This document shows, in pieces, positions 1 to 6,854 of a stretch of DNA of 64,000 bases. The stretch's first letter is position 1. Each line of letters starts with the position of its first letter. Under the pieces are notes generated by a model. It had not been told where the DNA came from. It saw only the letters and a program-made list of their open reading frames with translations, and ran no database searches. The position numbers and the translations under genes are program-made. This DNA comes from Candidatus Accumulibacter aalborgensis (lineage in GTDB: Bacteria > Pseudomonadota > Gammaproteobacteria > Burkholderiales > Rhodocyclaceae). Location: contig NZ_FLQX01000035.1 of NCBI RefSeq assembly GCF_900089955.1, positions 1 to 64,000 on the forward strand, in the 5' to 3' direction.

Positions 1-66
1 CACGCTCTCGTGAAACGCCGGTCACGCTTTGGTGAAATCACCGGTCACGATGGCGTGAAATACACA
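1..66 (-). mobile_element. IS21-like insertion sequence end (multiple terminal repeats), body off the left edge
   Basis: Read on the minus strand, the sequence starts TGTGTATTTCACG at 66 and continues as back-to-back 22-23 base units of the form TTTCAC-N6-GTGACCGG, with two full units and part of a third before the window edge. Multiple short direct repeats inside a terminal end, with an outer TG, are typical of IS21-family elements. Only the outer end is visible; istA/istB would lie to the left. The element enters cas1 and supplies its last codons. A similar end lies at 4686-4737. Confidence 0.6.
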
Positions 67-870
67 CCCGTCGCGCAGCAGGCAGCAATCGCCGTCGGTC
101 TGGAAGTCGTCGGGAGTGAGTTCCGACTTCAGTAGCCGGGCACTGAAGCGGTCGGCGAGAGGGCGCAGGGGCTCGACCAGATCCATCAGCAGCGTCGGCC
201 GGCCATCCGCGGCGGCGTGATAGAACCCGCCGGCCAGATCGAGCCCGGCAGCGGCAACGCCCACTTCGACTTCGTTCATCAGCAGGGTGTACGCCAGCGA
301 GAGCACTGAATTGACCGGATCGGGAGGCGGATGCTGCCGGCGCTGCTCGAACTGGAAGGGGCTGCCTTCCAGGTGCTGTCGCAGGCCGTCAAAGAACGCC
401 CGAGCGGCGGCACCTTCGTGACCGCGCAATCTGTCCAGATCCTGGCAATGGTGGCTGGCGAGCAAGCCATCGGTGATCTCGTGCCGCCGTGGCAATTGCC
501 ACTGCCGCCGCAAGCGGCTGTGGCCGCGCAGCTTGGCCTGAACCAGCGCGCCGGCGACAACCAGGCTTTCGGCAGGGTCGTCCATGGCTTGGTACTGGCG
601 TTTGCGGCGCATGATCTGGCGTCCCGGTTGACCGGCCAGGACGCCCCGAAAGCCACCGCGCAGCGCCGAAAAAATAACCGGAATGCCTTCCCGCAGCAGC
701 ATCGCTATGGCGTCATGACTGAAGTTGGCGTGCGCCAGCACGACGATCACCTGCTCGATCTGATGACGGGGCAGTGTCTGTTCTTCCTGACCGGTGGTCT
801 TGAGCGTCAGTCGCCCCTGTGCGCTGCCGACCTTGACGCCGTGACGATCGATGTAGAGGACGGCGCTCAT
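22..870 (-). pseudogene. cas1: CRISPR integrase Cas1, C-terminus cut off by an insertion sequence
   Basis: Cas1 is the metal-dependent integrase that, with Cas2, inserts new spacers into CRISPR arrays. The frame starts at the ATG at 870 (MSAVLYIDRHG), overlapping the cas2 stop by four bases. The expected catalytic residues are present: Glu152, His218 in GFYH and Glu233 in DLVEPLRP. From Cys269 onward the protein is encoded by the IS21-like end (VTGDFTKA then stop), so the usual C-terminal helices are missing; the 282-residue product is shorter than the common 320-340. A longer upstream frame to 1254 is only the antisense of cas2. Whether the rest of cas1 survives beyond the element cannot be seen. 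The protein may be inactive, although the core is intact. Confidence 0.85.
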
Positions 871-1187
871 TCGATGACCCATTCCCGGGCCGGAGCCTGC
901 AGCGAGCCGGTTCGCGCCGGGATGCAGTCGATGCGCTCGTCGCCGGCATGCGGCAACTGCCGAAAGGTGTCGAGAAGTTTTTCGAGACGGCGCTGGTGTA
1001 GGGGGTCGAGCCAGCACAGGAATACCGATTCCTGCAGTGGCTCGCCAAAACCAAACAGCAAACGCCGCAAGCGGTTGCGCCGGCGACATTCCGAGATGTC
1101 GTAGGCGGCATAGACCGGGAGTGCGTGCGCAGCAACGGAAGCGGCGGCTGCCGGGGACGAGAGGTCGTGATGGGAGTCGGTTTTCAT
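867..1187 (-). CDS. cas2: CRISPR-associated protein Cas2
   Basis: Cas2 is the small ferredoxin-fold partner that bridges Cas1 dimers during spacer integration. Recognition rests on YAAYDISECRRRNRLRRLL with conserved Asp30 after the first strand, followed by GEPLQESVFLCWL. The chosen ATG at 1187 gives 106 residues; the first 20 are low-complexity and Ala-rich, and an in-frame upstream ATG at 1247 looks less likely. It overlaps cas1 by ATGA, so the two are translationally coupled. No effector cas genes and no array are in the window, so the subtype cannot be assigned. Confidence 0.82.
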   Translation of the reverse strand: MKTDSHHDLSSPAAAASVAAHALPVYAAYDISECRRRNRLRRLLFGFGEPLQESVFLCWLDPLHQRRLEKLLDTFRQLPHAGDERIDCIPARTGSLQAPAREWVIE

Positions 1188-1265
1188 CGCCGTGTCGGGA
1201 TTGATCGAGTATCCATGCAACGCGCGCGGCGGCACCGAATTCAACACTCAACACTCGCCACGGCG

Positions 1266-1302
1266 GTGACTGCGCCTTCCCGAGGCGAGTCTTGATTGAA
1301 AT
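1266..1302 (+). repeat. Single CRISPR-repeat-like 37-mer upstream of cas2 (tentative)
   Basis: A 37-base stretch contains a short stem (CGCCT and AGGCG around TCCCG) and ends in TTGATTGAAAT, close to the ATTGAAAC ends of many CRISPR repeats. It lies 79 bases upstream of the cas2 start. There is only one copy, so this is not an array; it may be a relic or chance. Confidence 0.25.
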
Positions 1303-1322
1303 CCGGGTCGCCAGAAACCAGA

Positions 1323-1351
1323 AACCCGCAAAACCTGAGGCTTTGCGGGTT
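1323..1351 (-). terminator. Terminator after tRNA-Asp
   Basis: A 10-base inverted repeat (AACCCGCAAA / TTTGCGGGTT, loop of nine) lies just downstream of the tRNA on the minus strand and is followed by T-rich sequence (TCTGGTTTCTGG). Confidence 0.55.
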
Positions 1352-1364
1352 CTAGAGGTGTGAC

Positions 1365-1441
1365 TGGCGGAGTGGACGGGACTCGAACCCGCGACCCCCG
1401 GCGTGACAGGCCGGTATTCTAACCAACTGAACTACCACTCC
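1365..1441 (-). tRNA. tRNA-Asp (GTC)
   Basis: A 77-base cloverleaf is read on the minus strand: acceptor GGAGTGG pairs with CCACTCC, the discriminator is G and CCA is encoded. The D-loop is AGTTCAGTTGGTTAGA, the anticodon loop is CTGTCAC (anticodon GTC) and the T-arm contains GGTTCGAGTCC. All stems pair. It stands alone with its own downstream hairpin. Confidence 0.97.
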
Positions 1442-1614
1442 GTGCTTCAATTCCAGCGGAGATTTTTTCTCTCGCGCCAAGGAAGGAGCGCATTATAGCC
1501 GATTTTGGCAGGCAAGCAAGCGCTATGAGCAGAGAATCGTCCACGCCCTTCCGCACCGGTCAGCAACGCCGCGCAGTACGCGCCCGAATAGCCACCGCCG
1601 GCTTGCCGTGAATC

Positions 1615-3060
1615 TCACTGGATCGCGCCAACGAAGGCGTCGATACTCTGCCGGGCCTCCTGCAGGTGGTGCAGGCAGTCTTGCCAGTGCAGCGAGTCAA
1701 GGCCCAGGGTATCGAGCAAGGCGGTCAGCCCGCCGTCTCTTTCGCTCGGCGTGTAATCGACGGCGAGCGCGGCGTAGGCAGCCCGGTCGGCCAGTCCGAT
1801 CAGCGCGCAGAAGGGGCTCTCGTCTCCGGCGCCGGCGGGGTCGTGGTGGTGGGCGATGGCAGCGACGTATCTGCTCGGGAGATCCCAGCGCTCGGCGACC
1901 ATTTCACCGACCTCGGGATGGGTGAACTCGAACAGCATTCGCTCAGCTTCCAGACTGCTGATCGCCGATCCACGCCGCAATTCGAGCACCCGCTGGTAGG
2001 CGGGTTCGGCCTGAACGGCGAAGATCAGTTTGCCGATATCGTGCAGGATGCCGGCGGTGAATGCTTCGTCCGGCGAGCAGCCAACCACGGGAGAGCGTAA
2101 GCGCAGGAAGCGAGCGGCGGTTGCCGTCGTGATCGAGTGCGTCCAGAACTCCCGCAGGTTCAGTCGTTCGGTGCGGAAAGCGTCGAAAGCACCCACCGAG
2201 ATGATCATTCCCTGCACGTTGGTGAAGCCAAGCACGCGCACGGCGTCGGCGATCGTGCTGATGCGCCGCGAAAAACCGAAGAACGCCGAGTTGGCGACGC
2301 GCAGGATCTTGGCCGAGATGGCGAGGTCGTGAACGATGACCCGTTCGACCGCCGTGGCCCCACTATTGGGATCCTGCATCACCCTGAGTGCGTGCAGGAC
2401 AACAGAGGGCAGGGTAGGCACTTCGTAGAGGTCGATCGGCCTGAAGCGGGCTATCGGCTCGGCCTCCAGTTTGTGGCCACCCGACGTGTCGCCGAGTTCG
2501 AGCAGGTCCGGGGACAGCCCCGGGTGCATCAACTGGAAGACATGGACCGGACGCGGCAGGTCCCGCAGGCGAAGCAGGCCGGTATCGCGCAGCGTGCTGT
2601 GGGCGGGCAAGGCAGCGCGCAGCAGCGTCTCGGTGGCCGCGGTGAGCAGCGTCTGCCCACCGCGCGTGACGGCCAGCAGGCGGGCACAGCGATTGACCGT
2701 GGTGCCGAAGTAGTCGCCCTCGCACAGGTATGCCGGGCCGGTATGCAGTGCGACGCGCACCCGTAGTGGCGCCCGTGTCGGCCAGGTTTCGGCGCCGAGG
2801 CTGGTCTGGATCTGGTAGGCCGCGGCGAGCGCATCGGCGCCATCGTCGAAGGTCACGCAGAAAGCGTCGCCGACGGTCTTGAAGACACAGCCGCGATGGC
2901 GTGCAATTGCCGACGAAAGCAGCGCGTTATGGCGCTGCAGGGCGACGCGCATCGCCTCGGGCTCACGCTCCCACAGGCTGGTCGAGCCTTCGATATCGGT
3001 GAACAGGAAGGTCGCCGTGATCAGCGATGCGTCTCCCAGAGTAGATCCTGGCGGTCCCAT
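1615..3060 (-). CDS. Class III nucleotide cyclase fused to an HDOD domain
   Basis: The 481-residue protein has two domains. Residues about 15-185 are a class III adenylate/guanylate cyclase catalytic domain: FTDIEGST with metal Asp22, FKTVGDAF with Lys61 and second metal Asp66, VRVALHTGPA, and VNRCARL carrying the Asn/Arg transition-state pair. Residues about 205-440 are an HDOD domain (VPTLPSVVLHAL, NSAFFGFSRRISTI, GILHDIGKL, AHHHDP). No membrane or signal segment is seen, so it is probably cytoplasmic. A cNMP product is likely from the catalytic residues, but the base specificity is not. The ATG at 3060 follows the stop of the upstream gene directly, with GGAGAGG as ribosome site, suggesting coupling. 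Confidence 0.82.
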   Translation of the reverse strand: MGPPGSTLGDASLITATFLFTDIEGSTSLWEREPEAMRVALQRHNALLSSAIARHRGCVFKTVGDAFCVTFDDGADALAAAYQIQTSLGAETWPTRAPLRVRVALHTGPAYLCEGDYFGTTVNRCARLLAVTRGGQTLLTAATETLLRAALPAHSTLRDTGLLRLRDLPRPVHVFQLMHPGLSPDLLELGDTSGGHKLEAEPIARFRPIDLYEVPTLPSVVLHALRVMQDPNSGATAVERVIVHDLAISAKILRVANSAFFGFSRRISTIADAVRVLGFTNVQGMIISVGAFDAFRTERLNLREFWTHSITTATAARFLRLRSPVVGCSPDEAFTAGILHDIGKLIFAVQAEPAYQRVLELRRGSAISSLEAERMLFEFTHPEVGEMVAERWDLPSRYVAAIAHHHDPAGAGDESPFCALIGLADRAAYAALAVDYTPSERDGGLTALLDTLGLDSLHWQDCLHHLQEARQSIDAFVGAIQ

Positions 3061-3510
3061 TCAACAGCCTCTCCAAGAGGGAGCGGCAGCTCGCGCGCGC
3101 GATCGGAGCAAACCACCGCCCGCGCTGAAAGAACTGAAGATCAGGGCACCGCTGCCGGAGAGGATGCCGATGTTCGGCCAGATCGTGCCCGCATCGCTCC
3201 GCGTATCCCGCAGGTCGTAACTGATCGATCCGCCGAAGAACGCGCTCTGGTTGCCGGCATATACCGGCGACGAGCGAAAGGTATTCCAGTCGTGGATGTC
3301 AGACGACTGAATCATATGGCGTGTTGCGTCGTAGTTGACGCGGTCAAAGACTCTTTCGTCTGGCAGTGGATTGACTCCCAACTTGATACGGCCGGTTCCC
3401 CAACCCTCCGCATCGAGGTCGAACGTCGACGTGATTACCGCTGCCGAAACGCCGAAGGCGGGAAGACCAAGACAGGCCACCAGCAGCCGCACCGCAAGAT
3501 TCTTCTTCAT
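3061..3510 (-). pseudogene. Truncated secreted laminin-B-like / PEP-CTERM-type protein
   Basis: The start has a strong GGAGGTGAC ribosome site and a Sec signal peptide (MKKNLAVRLLVACLGLPAFGVSAA). It continues as a carbohydrate-binding-like beta domain (STFDLDAEGWG, IHDWNTFRSSPVYAGN, ISYDLRDT), resembling laminin-B-type modules of exported proteins. After about residue 125 it becomes RSRARAAAPSWRGC and stops next to the cyclase ATG, without finishing the domain and without a PEP-CTERM sorting tail. A 3' truncation fused to the cyclase gene is likely. The family assignment is by resemblance only. Confidence 0.5.
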
Positions 3511-3531
3511 GTCACCTCCGGTCTGAAAGAA

Positions 3532-3612
3532 CTACATGTCGGATTTGGCTTCCGCAAAGCTCACGCCGTGCGTGCTTCTTCGCGTTTGCGGCCGCTTTTC
3601 GATCATCCAGCT
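3532..3612 (-). pseudogene. brnT toxin fragment (second copy)
   Basis: On the minus strand this encodes DDRKAAANAKKH and then, after a frameshift, GVSFAEAKSDM and a stop. It matches the N-terminal third of BrnT (compare DDRKAAANATKHGVSVEEAKSVF at 4550-4650). Nothing of the rest of the toxin remains. Confidence 0.55.
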
Positions 3613-3683
3613 TGCGCACTGAGGCGTCCTTTTTTGGCACGCCGCTTGAGGAATGCCGGAATCTCGATCTTTCGTGGCAAGGC

Positions 3684-3923
3684 TCAGGAGAACTGCTTGG
3701 CGAAGTTGGCCAGGGCTATTGCCAGAGCGGTCGCCAGCATCCACCTGTTGAGCACCCATTCTGCTTTCAACTCTGTGCGCATCGGCTCGATGTCATGTTT
3801 GGTCGCCAGATCGGTGTGCGACTTGACGATCGTGCGCACCACCGCTTCTGCCTGCTCCGGCGGCATCCCGGCGGCGTGTAGCTCCTGGACAAGCTCTTGG
3901 GTGTCGAAGGTCACGGTGCTCAT
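3684..3923 (-). CDS. DUF1640 (MCUR1/CCDC90-like) small coiled-coil membrane-anchored protein, copy A
   Basis: The 79-residue protein has the family layout: an N-terminal head (MSTVTFDTQELVQEL, AAGMPPEQAEAVV), a short stalk (SHTDLATKHDIEPMRTELKAEW) and a C-terminal membrane anchor (MLATALAIALANFAKQFS). Bacterial members form trimeric head-neck-stalk-anchor proteins related to mitochondrial MCUR1; their bacterial role is unknown. A second in-frame ATG four codons upstream (MLAPM, at 3935) could be the real start. The apparent frame to 4508 is spurious. The 57 bases upstream are nearly identical to those of copy B at 7564-7620. A stray piece of secD lies 200 bases upstream. Confidence 0.75.
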   Translation of the reverse strand: MSTVTFDTQELVQELHAAGMPPEQAEAVVRTIVKSHTDLATKHDIEPMRTELKAEWVLNRWMLATALAIALANFAKQFS

Positions 3924-3980
3924 GGGCGCGAGCATAGCGCAGTTGATAACTCGCCAGCAAGGCTGACGCGCAAGACCGGC
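3924..3980. repeat. Leader repeat shared by DUF1640 copies A and B
   Basis: These 57 bases upstream of copy A match 7564-7620 upstream of copy B with one mismatch (3937 G, 7577 C), and the homology stops abruptly at 3981/7621. The coding regions they precede differ extensively. Confidence 0.9.
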
Positions 3981-4120
3981 TGGCGCTGCCCTTGACCCGT
4001 AATGAGCGCTGAACTTAGATTTTCTGTTCGCGTAGTGTGGCGGGATGGAAAAACAAAACGAGATCAAGCGAACATTATCCCGACAAGGGTCGACAGAAGC
4101 GATCCGTGGGCTGCTGGGGA

Positions 4121-4187
4121 GCGCTGGAAACCTGGACCGCAGGTGATTCGCCGAAAAAGTTCCGCAGGGTGTACCCCAGGCCGAAGA
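4121..4187 (-). pseudogene. Stray fragment of secD 5' coding sequence
   Basis: These 67 bases align with 10384-10450, the start of secD (codons for about VYTLPNFFGESPAVQVSSA), with four mismatches. Flanks are unrelated to secD. It is a displaced partial duplicate with no function of its own. Confidence 0.85.
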
Positions 4188-4197
4188 GAAAAGGCGC

Positions 4198-4407
4198 CTA
4201 CTTCCAGTTGAGATCGAGCTTGCGATGCGAAGCCGCGCAGTCGCGCAAATACAGGTTGATGAGGCTCTGGTAGGGGATACCAACGTCTTCCGAGATTCTC
4301 TTGAAGTACGTGATGGACTCTTCGTCGAGCCGAATGGTGATTTGCTTTTTGAGTTGTGCTGCGTATGGGTTTTTTCTGGCAGCGGAGAAGTCGTATTCTT
4401 TGCGCAT
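4198..4407 (-). CDS. brnA: BrnA-type antitoxin
   Basis: The 69-residue ribbon-helix-helix protein (KEYDFSAARKNPYAAQLKKQITIRLDEESITYFKRI, IPYQSLINLYLRDCA) matches BrnA, the antitoxin that neutralises the RNase BrnT and represses the operon. It appears complete. It lies downstream of a broken brnT, with the second brnT frame running in frame into the brnA ATG, so it is an orphan antitoxin unless BrnT is supplied elsewhere. Confidence 0.8.
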   Translation of the reverse strand: MRKEYDFSAARKNPYAAQLKKQITIRLDEESITYFKRISEDVGIPYQSLINLYLRDCAASHRKLDLNWK

Positions 4408-4666
4408 GTGGCACCTCTGTGGATAAGACTTGGATTCCTCGGCAGTTGTCTTGCGAGCGGAGATAATACGAATGACATGACTTTCGCTCCGATAGCAATG
4501 ACAGACAAGCAGCAGTCGAAGCGCGCTGCTCAGGAGTGATCGGGATCAACCTGGCGCGCTCATCACCGAAGACGGATTTGGCTTCCTCGACGCTCACGCC
4601 GTGCTTCGTCGCGTTTGCGGCGGCCTTCCGATCATCCCACTCGAAGTGGAGTGAGGTAACATTCAA
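4408..4666 (-). pseudogene. brnT: brnT toxin, disrupted by deletion and frameshift
   Basis: The first frame (TTG start at 4666) gives LHFEWDDRKAAANATKHG and EEAKSVFGDERARLIP, the BrnT N-terminus. Homology then jumps to another frame: LLLVCHCYRSESHVIRIIS then ARKTTAEE, the BrnT C-terminus. The segment between (usually around RFILLGLS) is missing. The second frame has no stop before brnA and reads straight into its ATG. The product cannot be a complete BrnT fold. Confidence 0.75.
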
Positions 4667-4685
4667 CCCTATCCATGCAGCATCT

Positions 4686-4737
4686 CTCCACCGGTCACGA
4701 TCACGCGAAACGACCGGTCACGTTCCGCGAAATACGC
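4686..4737 (-). mobile_element. IS21-like end remnant
   Basis: On the minus strand TGCGTATTTCGCG is followed by two units of the form TTTCGC-N5/6-GTGACCGG, the same architecture as at 1-66. No transposase sequence is attached; the homology ends about 20 bases before brnT. Bases 4738-4963 to its right contain nothing recognised. Confidence 0.5.
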
Positions 4738-4963
4738 ACTCCCGCAAGACCTTCACCAAGCGCAGCACCCGGCCTTGGCCGGAATGATGATCAAGGCCGA
4801 GTGTGGCCATGTGCCAAGTCCCGGAATTGCTAGCCGATTCTTCCTGTCGGATTTCTTTACACCTCCATCGGGCAGCCCCATTGATCGGGTAGCCCCATTG
4901 TTTACACTGGCGGGGCTTTCAGCCCTATTCCTGCCTTGGCGGAAGCCGGGGGAGAGGTTCCAT

Positions 4964-4982
4964 GTGTCGAAATATTTTACAC
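4964..4982 (+). promoter_or_regulatory. Putative activator site upstream of a sigma-54 promoter
   Basis: The imperfect palindrome GTGTCGAAATATTTTACAC lies 75 bases before the -24/-12 element. An almost identical one (GTGTCGAAAAATTTTACAC, 46994-47012) lies 62 bases before the sigma-54 promoter of the other PEP-CTERM gene. The enhancer-binding regulator PrsR is a candidate, by analogy with sigma-54 control of PEP-CTERM genes in related bacteria. Confidence 0.6.
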
Positions 4983-5057
4983 TCGGACCAAGCAATCGAT
5001 AACCATTTGCCTTCGGGAAGCAAGTAACGGTCTGAATTCAAAAGCTAACTATATAAA

Positions 5058-5073
5058 TGGCATGAGTCTTGCT
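5058..5073 (+). promoter_or_regulatory. Sigma-54 promoter of PEP-CTERM gene
   Basis: TGGCATGAGTCTTGCT matches the -24/-12 consensus TGGCACG-N4-TTGCW, with GG and GC correctly spaced. It predicts an approximately 180-base leader before the ATG at 5265. Confidence 0.75.
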
Positions 5074-5264
5074 TTTCTCTTGAACACGGTCGCGGTGACG
5101 CGGCCCTGTCGGACTGATGGGCGACTACCTTGGGGGGACCAACCCTTTGTTGGACCATCGCGGTGGCCGCCACCATTCCCTTTCTTCGACGCGTGCTCAA
5201 ATGTTTCGTGCGGGCTGAACGACTCGTCTGGCTCGGACAGACCACAACCTTAAGGGGTCAAAGT

Positions 5265-5960
5265 ATGAAGATTTCCATGAATCAGGTGCTTGGCTGCACG
5301 AGTTTGGCACTCTTGATCGCTGCCGCCGCGCCGTCGGCGCAGGCGAACCTGCTCTCCGATCCTGGCTTCGAAACAAACACGCTCACCACCATAGCCAACG
5401 TGCTTGGCGACTTCGTCACATATAAGGGTCAATGGGGCGTCGAGAATGCGGTGATTACAGGCACAGTAGGCGCTGTCGTGCCGTTTCAAGGTATCAAGAT
5501 GCTCGCCATGCTTGATGATGGCCTCATCACGACCCAGTCTGCTCAGACGATCGACGTAACGTCGTATGCATCAGATATTGATGCTGGGGGTGCGAAATTT
5601 CAATTGAGCGCCTTTTTCAACACTGATTTCGAGACTGCTGGAGCCATCGGCGGCGTAATCCTGCAGTTCTTCAGTGGTTCCAGCTACAGCACGCAGGTCG
5701 GCAGCTTTGCCAGTGGCAATATCACGCTTGACGACAATCCCCTCACATGGCAGCAATCTTCGATCCATGGTTTCATCCCGGTAGGCACGAGGTGGTTCGT
5801 CGCGCAAGTCCTGTGCGACGATGCGTCGCTGCAGGGCCATACGTGTTATGTCGATGCGACGGATTTGAGCATTCCCGAGCCGACGACAATGTCCTTGTTG
5901 GTTATCAGCGGCTTGTTTTTGAGGCGGCGGTTGCGGCGGTTCGGCGGCCAGTCTGCTTAG
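5265..5960 (+). CDS. PEP-CTERM sorting-domain secreted protein
   Basis: The 231-residue protein has a signal peptide (MKISMNQVLGCTSLALLI then AAAAPSAQA). It continues as a beta-rich domain (NLLSDPGFETNTL, typical of carbohydrate-binding exported proteins) and ends in a sorting tail, IPEPTTMSLLVISGLFL followed by an Arg-rich stretch. Exosortase would cleave near the PEP motif and release it to the surface or matrix. The start at 5265 places the signal peptide correctly; an in-frame extension to 5130 is the leader. Transcription is probably sigma-54 dependent. Floc or extracellular-matrix roles are reported for such proteins; the specific function here is unknown. Confidence 0.85.
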   Translation: MKISMNQVLGCTSLALLIAAAAPSAQANLLSDPGFETNTLTTIANVLGDFVTYKGQWGVENAVITGTVGAVVPFQGIKMLAMLDDGLITTQSAQTIDVTSYASDIDAGGAKFQLSAFFNTDFETAGAIGGVILQFFSGSSYSTQVGSFASGNITLDDNPLTWQQSSIHGFIPVGTRWFVAQVLCDDASLQGHTCYVDATDLSIPEPTTMSLLVISGLFLRRRLRRFGGQSA

Positions 5961-6020
5961 GCGATTTCCGGCAGAGAGCACCCCTGAATTCCGAAGAGGG
6001 ATATTCTTGCCCAAAGAACT

Positions 6021-6125
6021 CCTCCCCTTTCAAGGGGGAGGCTGGGAGGGGATGGGGCAAAGCGACGTATCCCTGCCATGTACTATAACCCCATCCCCCC
6101 CGACCCTCCCCTTGAAGGGGAGGGA
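6021..6125. repeat. Long imperfect inverted repeat (REP-like)
   Basis: Two arms of about 37 bases (6021-6058 and 6088-6125), each with a G-rich stretch ending in GGGATGGGG on one strand and its complement on the other, flank a 29-base spacer. The arms fold into a long hairpin. It may end the PEP-CTERM transcript, but similar G/C-rich palindromes are usually dispersed intergenic repeats. Confidence 0.6.
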
Positions 6126-6275
6126 GCGCGTCTCTGTCGCTGGTAAGCACATTGCCGGAAATCACCTTAATGCGTCGGAGCGGGCAGCACAGTTGCACCG
6201 GGTGCATTCTGGCCTTCATTCACGGATGCATTCTGGATTGCTGGATTCGGGGTCAGCCCCTGTTAGGAGATTGTC

Positions 6276-6854
6276 ATGAAAGATACGTCAACGCTAGGCA
6301 GGCTTCCAATGCATGCAAAGATGATTGTTACCAGCAGAAAGGTATTTAAATATATTCTGCTGGCTGGTTGCTTGCTGTTCCCCGCGATTGCGAAAGGGTA
6401 TTATATTTATGACACGACACTGGCTATACAGCCGAATTCACCAATAACGACACAGGATGCGGTTTCAGCCGTACTGGGAGGCAGCTTCGCAACGAGCGGC
6501 TTTTGTGGTTCCATAAATACCTGCAGCAACTCAGTGACAATCACGGGCTACAACATTGATATCAATTTCTATTCCACGTCCCCAACCGGCAACGTCAGCC
6601 AGGTGCTGGTTCCATTTTTTAGTACTGCAAGCATTGGACACTTGAGCGCCGGTATATATGTAGCAAACGCGTATTTTTATGTAGATAATAGTACGCTTGA
6701 TGTTGTGGGTCCACCTGCGGCAAATCCGGTCACAAAATCGTTCACCGTATTGGCGGTGCCCATTCCAGGCACGCTATGGTTGCTGGGCGCTGGATTATTC
6801 TCGATTCTCATTTTGAATAAGCGACCGGGATTACGGAATCTTGCCTCGTGGTAG
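6276..6854 (+). CDS. Secreted protein with variant PEP-CTERM-like anchor
   Basis: The 192-residue protein starts at an ATG with AGGAGA six bases before it. An unusually long N-region precedes a signal segment (KYILLAGCLLFPAIAKG). The middle is Ser/Thr/Asn-rich and lower in GC than its neighbours. The C-terminus is VPIPGTLWLLGAGLFSILI then LNKRP, a sorting-type tail with IPG instead of EPG before the hydrophobic stretch and a short basic end. It may be an exosortase substrate variant. There is no clear sigma-54 site; TGGTAAGCACATTGCC at 6141 is a poor match. The body has no recognised domain. Confidence 0.65.
   Translation: MKDTSTLGRLPMHAKMIVTSRKVFKYILLAGCLLFPAIAKGYYIYDTTLAIQPNSPITTQDAVSAVLGGSFATSGFCGSINTCSNSVTITGYNIDINFYSTSPTGNVSQVLVPFFSTASIGHLSAGIYVANAYFYVDNSTLDVVGPPAANPVTKSFTVLAVPIPGTLWLLGAGLFSILILNKRPGLRNLASW

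Noticed and set aside
871-1254. N-terminal extension of Cas1
   Set aside because: It overlaps all of cas2 in another frame; Cas1 homology starts at the ATG at 870.
1-1320. A CRISPR array next to cas1-cas2
   Set aside because: No repeated 25-40 base units with spacers occur; the repeats at 1-66 are IS21-type units without spacers.
3924-4508. 195-residue N-terminal extension of DUF1640 copy A
   Set aside because: It runs through the brnA/brnT region and the secD fragment in a non-coding frame.
3532-4666. A working BrnTA toxin-antitoxin system
   Set aside because: Both brnT copies are truncated or frameshifted; only brnA is intact.
6141-6156. Sigma-54 promoter for the gene at 6276
   Set aside because: TGGTAAGCACATTGCC lacks the conserved CA after TGG and ends TTGCC; no upstream palindrome is present.
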